Shown one piece after another: positions 61,323 to 64,000 of a stretch of 64,000 nucleotides of DNA (its first letter is position 1; every line of letters begins with the position of its first letter). A model generated the notes under the pieces. The model was not told the origin of the DNA. It was given only the letters and a program-made list of their open reading frames with translations, and made no database searches. The translations under genes were made by a program, and so were the position numbers. Source of the DNA: Poindextera sp965277425 (GTDB lineage: Bacteria; Pseudomonadota; Alphaproteobacteria; Caulobacterales; Caulobacteraceae); contig CBDICR010000006.1 of the NCBI GenBank assembly GCA_965277425.1, positions 434,001-498,000 of the forward strand, read 5' to 3'.

Positions 61323-61451
61323 CATGTGTGAAATCGGTCGATTGAAGCGCCCAGGGTAGCCAGGACTTAGGTCCCGCGCCACCGACGCCGTTCGCGCGCG
61401 AAAGAGCCGCGAGCGGTCCGCATTCATTCGACTGACGGATTTTCACACATG
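61323..61451. repeat. Inverted repeat flanking the nucleotidyltransferase promoter region
   Basis: CATGTGTGAAA (61323-61333) and TTTCACACATG (61441-61451) are an exact 11-bp inverted pair, with weaker symmetry continuing about 20 bp inward. The right copy includes the next gene's start codon. It may be an operator pair or a small remnant element. Confidence 0.5.
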
Positions 61452-62510
61452 CCGAAACTCAAAGGCCCGCGCGCGCCTTCGCGCCGCCCCACCCCTTATG
61501 CCGACCTGAACGCCGTCCTGGCCAAACTGGTCGAGGGCGCCCGCACCCGGCTCGCCGACAATTTCGTCGGGGCCTATCTGCAAGGCTCCTTCGCGCTCGG
61601 CGACTTCGACGACCGCAGCGACCTCGACTTCATCATCGTCACCCACCAGGACATTCCGCCAGATCAGGTCCCGGCGCTGCAGGCGATGCACGATGAGTTG
61701 CACGCCCTGCCCAGCCCCTGGGCGCGACGCCTGGAGGGCTCCTACGCGCCCAAGGCCATCCTGCGGCGCTGGTCGACCAGCCCACGCGATCCGCCCGGCG
61801 AGCCGAGAGCCGAGACCTGGGCCGACCCCGGAACCAGCGGCATGGCCCCGCGCGTCTACCCCTTCCTGTTCCTCGGCAACGCCGAGCGCGTCCTGGTCCG
61901 CTCGGAGCACGACAATAGCCAGGTGGTGCGCTGGATCCTGCGCGAAAAGGGCGTCGTCCTGGCCGGTCCGAACCCGCGCGGCCTGGTCGATCCCGTCGCG
62001 CCCGAAGCCCTGCGCGAGGAGATAGGAGCCTTGCTCGACAGGATCGCGGCGATGGACGCGGCGGCGCTGACCGAGACGATGTGGGTCCAGTCTTTCATGG
62101 CCCTGATGGCCGGGCGGATGCTCTACGCCCTGGCCACGGGGCGGATCGGCTCGAAGAAGACCGCCGCCGCCTTCGCCGACCGGACGCTGGAGCCACGCTT
62201 CGCCCGCCTGATCGAGCGCGCCTGGCGCGAACGCGAGCGGCGGCCGGACGGCGAGGCGGAACTGGCGGCCTATTTCCGCGGGACATCCGACCCGGACGAC
62301 GCCGCCGCCACCCTGGACCTCATCCGTCACGCCCGGGCGGTCGCCCATGCCGCGCCCGCACGCTCGATCATCGAGCAGAAGCTGGCCGCGAAACGCCAGC
62401 CGCCGCCCGGCCGCGGCGATTGGCGCGGCGGTCTCAATCCAAGAGGCCCTTCGGCGCGAAGTTGGACGCCGCCGCCGACCCGCCCTGGCGGCCGCGGGCG
62501 GCGTGGCTAA
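61449..62510 (+). CDS. Nucleotidyltransferase, aminoglycoside adenylyltransferase-like
   Basis: A 353-aa protein with a pol-beta nucleotidyltransferase motif: AYLQGSFALGDFDDRSDLDFIIV (GSF...G...SDLD metal ligands), followed by a helical DUF4111-like region (VQSFMALMAGRMLYALATG, with KKTAAAF). This matches ANT(3'')-type enzymes in layout, but resistance activity cannot be inferred. The C-terminal about 40 residues are Arg/Pro/Gly-rich and look disordered. The start lies inside an inverted repeat arm. Confidence 0.85.
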   Translation: MPKLKGPRAPSRRPTPYADLNAVLAKLVEGARTRLADNFVGAYLQGSFALGDFDDRSDLDFIIVTHQDIPPDQVPALQAMHDELHALPSPWARRLEGSYAPKAILRRWSTSPRDPPGEPRAETWADPGTSGMAPRVYPFLFLGNAERVLVRSEHDNSQVVRWILREKGVVLAGPNPRGLVDPVAPEALREEIGALLDRIAAMDAAALTETMWVQSFMALMAGRMLYALATGRIGSKKTAAAFADRTLEPRFARLIERAWRERERRPDGEAELAAYFRGTSDPDDAAATLDLIRHARAVAHAAPARSIIEQKLAAKRQPPPGRGDWRGGLNPRGPSARSWTPPPTRPGGRGRRG

Positions 62511-62566
62511 GGGCTTGATGTTGGCCGCGACGGCGCAATGTAGTATTGTAGATCGTTTCAACACGG

Positions 62567-62833
62567 ATGGCGCGAATGACCGTGACCAAGCTCTCAAGCC
62601 GCGAATTCAACCAGGATGTCAGCCGCGCGAAGCGGGCGGCGGACGAAGGGCCGGTGATCATCACCGACCGGGGCCGGCCCGCCTATGTGCTTCTGCGCCA
62701 CGACGCCTATCGGCGCCTGAAGGGCGACGGGCGGACGCTGGTCGAGATGCTGGCGCATCCGGAGTCGGCGGACATCGAGTTCGAACCGCCTCGCCTGGGC
62801 GACGGAATATTCCGACCCGCGGACTTGAAATAG
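62567..62833 (+). CDS. Phd/YefM-type antitoxin
   Basis: An 88-aa antitoxin. MTVTKLSSREFNQDVSRAKR is the Phd DNA-binding fold start, followed by GPVIITDRGRPAYVLLRHD. The C-terminal part binds the toxin. The stop directly abuts the VapC start GTG. The start may be at 62567 or 62576. AT-richer promoter with TGTAG repeats lies just upstream. Confidence 0.9.
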   Translation: MARMTVTKLSSREFNQDVSRAKRAADEGPVIITDRGRPAYVLLRHDAYRRLKGDGRTLVEMLAHPESADIEFEPPRLGDGIFRPADLK

Positions 62834-63250
62834 GTGCTTCTCCTCGACACGAACGTCATTTCCGAGCTCAGACGCCCCGAACGAACCGATCCGAAAGTTT
62901 TAGCCTGGGCGGCGACATGCCATCCCGAAGACCTGTTCTTGTCGGCGATCACCATCCTTGAAATCGAGGTTGGCGTCTTGACAATCGCCCGTCGCGACGC
63001 CGTTCAGGGCGCGATCCTGCGAGCCTGGTTGGAGCAGAGAATCCTGCCGGGCTTTGATGGGCGCATCCTGGGCGTCGACGTCGATGTGGCGCGACGTTGC
63101 GCCGAATTGCACGTCCCCGACCCAAGACCGGAGCGTGACGCGCTGATCGCCGCGACAGCCCTGGTCCACCGAATGACCGTTGTCACCCGCAACGTGGTGG
63201 ACTTTCAGCCGTTGGGGGTGGGTCTGCTCAATCCCTGGGGCGACCGGTGA
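62834..63250 (+). CDS. vapC: VapC/FitB-like PIN-domain toxin
   Basis: A 138-aa PIN ribonuclease. Acidic residues: LLLDTNVISELRRPE (Asp), LSAITILEIEVGV (Glu), PERDALIAATALVHRMTVV (Asp) and TRNVVDFQPLG (Asp). Start is GTG, zero-gap after the antitoxin stop, which supports translational coupling. Such toxins cut specific RNAs when free of antitoxin. Confidence 0.93.
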   Translation: MLLLDTNVISELRRPERTDPKVLAWAATCHPEDLFLSAITILEIEVGVLTIARRDAVQGAILRAWLEQRILPGFDGRILGVDVDVARRCAELHVPDPRPERDALIAATALVHRMTVVTRNVVDFQPLGVGLLNPWGDR

Positions 63251-63266
63251 GCGTGGAGACGATGGC

Positions 63267-63929
63267 GTGACGGACCTCGAAAATCGCCGACCCCTGAAAT
63301 CGCGAGAGATCGGCTGGATCCGGCGGTTGGGCGCCCGGTTGGCCAAGGCCAGGGTGCAGCCGGACCTGATCTCCGCCACCAGCGTCGCCTTCGCGGTGCT
63401 GGGCGGCGCCATGCTGGCCATGTCGAGCTTCCTGCCGGACTGGGCGCGGTCGCTCTTCCTGCTGGCGGCGGCGGCCTGCATCCAGGGGCGGCGATTGTGC
63501 AACCTGCTCGACGGCATGGTGGCGCTCGAGCAGGGGCAGGGCTCGCGCGCCGGGCCGATCTGGAACGAATTGCCGGACCGCATCGCCGACCTGCTCTTCT
63601 TCGCTGGCGCGGGCTATGCCGCCTATGGGCTGGGCTGGAGCGTCGGGCCGGCCCTGGGCTGGCTCACCGGCGTGCTCGCCGTCCTGACCGCCTATGTGCG
63701 CGAACTGGGCCTTAGGTTGGGCTTTCCCCCCGACTATTCCGGCCCTATGGCCAAGCCGCAGCGGATGTCGGCCCTGACCATCCTTTGCCTGATCGCCGCG
63801 CTCGAGCCGCTTTGGGGCAGCCACGGGTTGGTGATGGTCGCCGGCCTGATCGTGATCGCGGCCGGGACGGTTTGGACGGTTATCCGCCGTGTCCGGCGGC
63901 TGGCGACGGCGCTGGCGGCGCGCCCATAG
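63267..63929 (+). CDS. CDP-alcohol phosphatidyltransferase family protein
   Basis: A 220-aa integral membrane enzyme starting at GTG 63267. The catalytic motif is CNLLDGMVALEQGQGSRAGP continued by WNELPDRIADLLFF, i.e. DGxxA...G...D...D. Six TM helices are predicted (for example SLFLLAAAACI, GPALGWLTGVLAVLTAY, LVMVAGLIVIAAGTVW). It transfers a phosphatidyl or related group between alcohols, so it acts in phospholipid synthesis. Starts 16 bp after vapC. Confidence 0.88.
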   Translation: MTDLENRRPLKSREIGWIRRLGARLAKARVQPDLISATSVAFAVLGGAMLAMSSFLPDWARSLFLLAAAACIQGRRLCNLLDGMVALEQGQGSRAGPIWNELPDRIADLLFFAGAGYAAYGLGWSVGPALGWLTGVLAVLTAYVRELGLRLGFPPDYSGPMAKPQRMSALTILCLIAALEPLWGSHGLVMVAGLIVIAAGTVWTVIRRVRRLATALAARP

Positions 63930-64000
63930 ACGGCGCCGCCCGGCTGTCGGGATCGTTGGTGTTGACCGGGCGAAGCTCGATCTCGATCACGCCCCAGACC
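63880..64000 (-). CDS. C-terminal end of an unidentified gene at the right edge
   Basis: On the minus strand a frame enters from the edge reading VWGVIEIELRPVNTNDPDSR, then a Pro/Ala tail, and stops at 63880-63882. The first part looks like a real beta-strand end; the tail overlaps the 3' end of the phosphatidyltransferase gene by about 50 bp. Too little is visible to name it. Confidence 0.35.
   Translation of the reverse strand, partial: VWGVIEIELRPVNTNDPDSRAAPSMGAPPAPSPAAGHGG

Overview
The window is 64 kb of high-GC chromosomal DNA from an alphaproteobacterium. The most likely source is the Caulobacterales (Phenylobacterium/Caulobacter relatives). The evidence is gene content and order: tlpA/argH/lptM/lysA, chorismate mutase-hisC-tyrA, a DinG-type helicase, pccA with a split methylmalonyl-CoA mutase, large TonB-dependent receptors, and dispersed palindromic repeats between genes. 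Genus is inferred from this, not proven.

Layout. 1-8 kb: the start of an M3 peptidase, an alpha/beta hydrolase, then a sensory cluster (hybrid histidine kinase, periplasmic cupredoxin, exported truncated haemoglobin, DUF3034 outer-membrane protein), an esterase and a ChaC-like enzyme. 8-18 kb: aromatic amino acid genes, the helicase, a solitary HicB-type protein, the lysA/lptM/argH chain, tlpA and a cold-shock gene. 18-29.5 kb: gluQ, a TetR regulator facing a 34-aa membrane peptide, an HNH nuclease, two damaged envelope genes, a TonB receptor apparently lacking its signal peptide, GNAT, coq7, dsbB-like and YqaA-like genes.

29.5-36 kb is an accessory island beside tRNA-Leu(CAA). It holds a truncated P4-type integrase, IS630 and IS1182 remnants, a cassette of sce7726-like, beta-family, ImmA/IrrE-like and two-helix membrane proteins, an XRE/DnaE2 chimeric remnant, two tiny membrane proteins and a GIY-YIG protein. 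The cassette is the best candidate for an undescribed (perhaps defence-type) system, but nothing in the sequence proves its function.

36-47 kb: core genes (RcnB-like, aldo/keto reductase, TonB receptor, bioB, TPR-sulfotransferase) and an AraC-GyrI regulator split by a well-preserved IS1595-family element carrying passenger genes. 47-53 kb: propionyl-CoA carboxylase alpha and both methylmalonyl-CoA mutase subunits; the large subunit carries a palindromic repeat read in frame as protein. 53-54.7 kb: RES/Xre and HigB/HigA toxin-antitoxin pairs and a GNAT remnant. 54.7-61 kb: SGNH hydrolase, SdsA1-like alkyl sulfatase, and a four-gene catabolic operon. 61-64 kb: a nucleotidyltransferase, a Phd/VapC pair and a CDP-alcohol phosphatidyltransferase.
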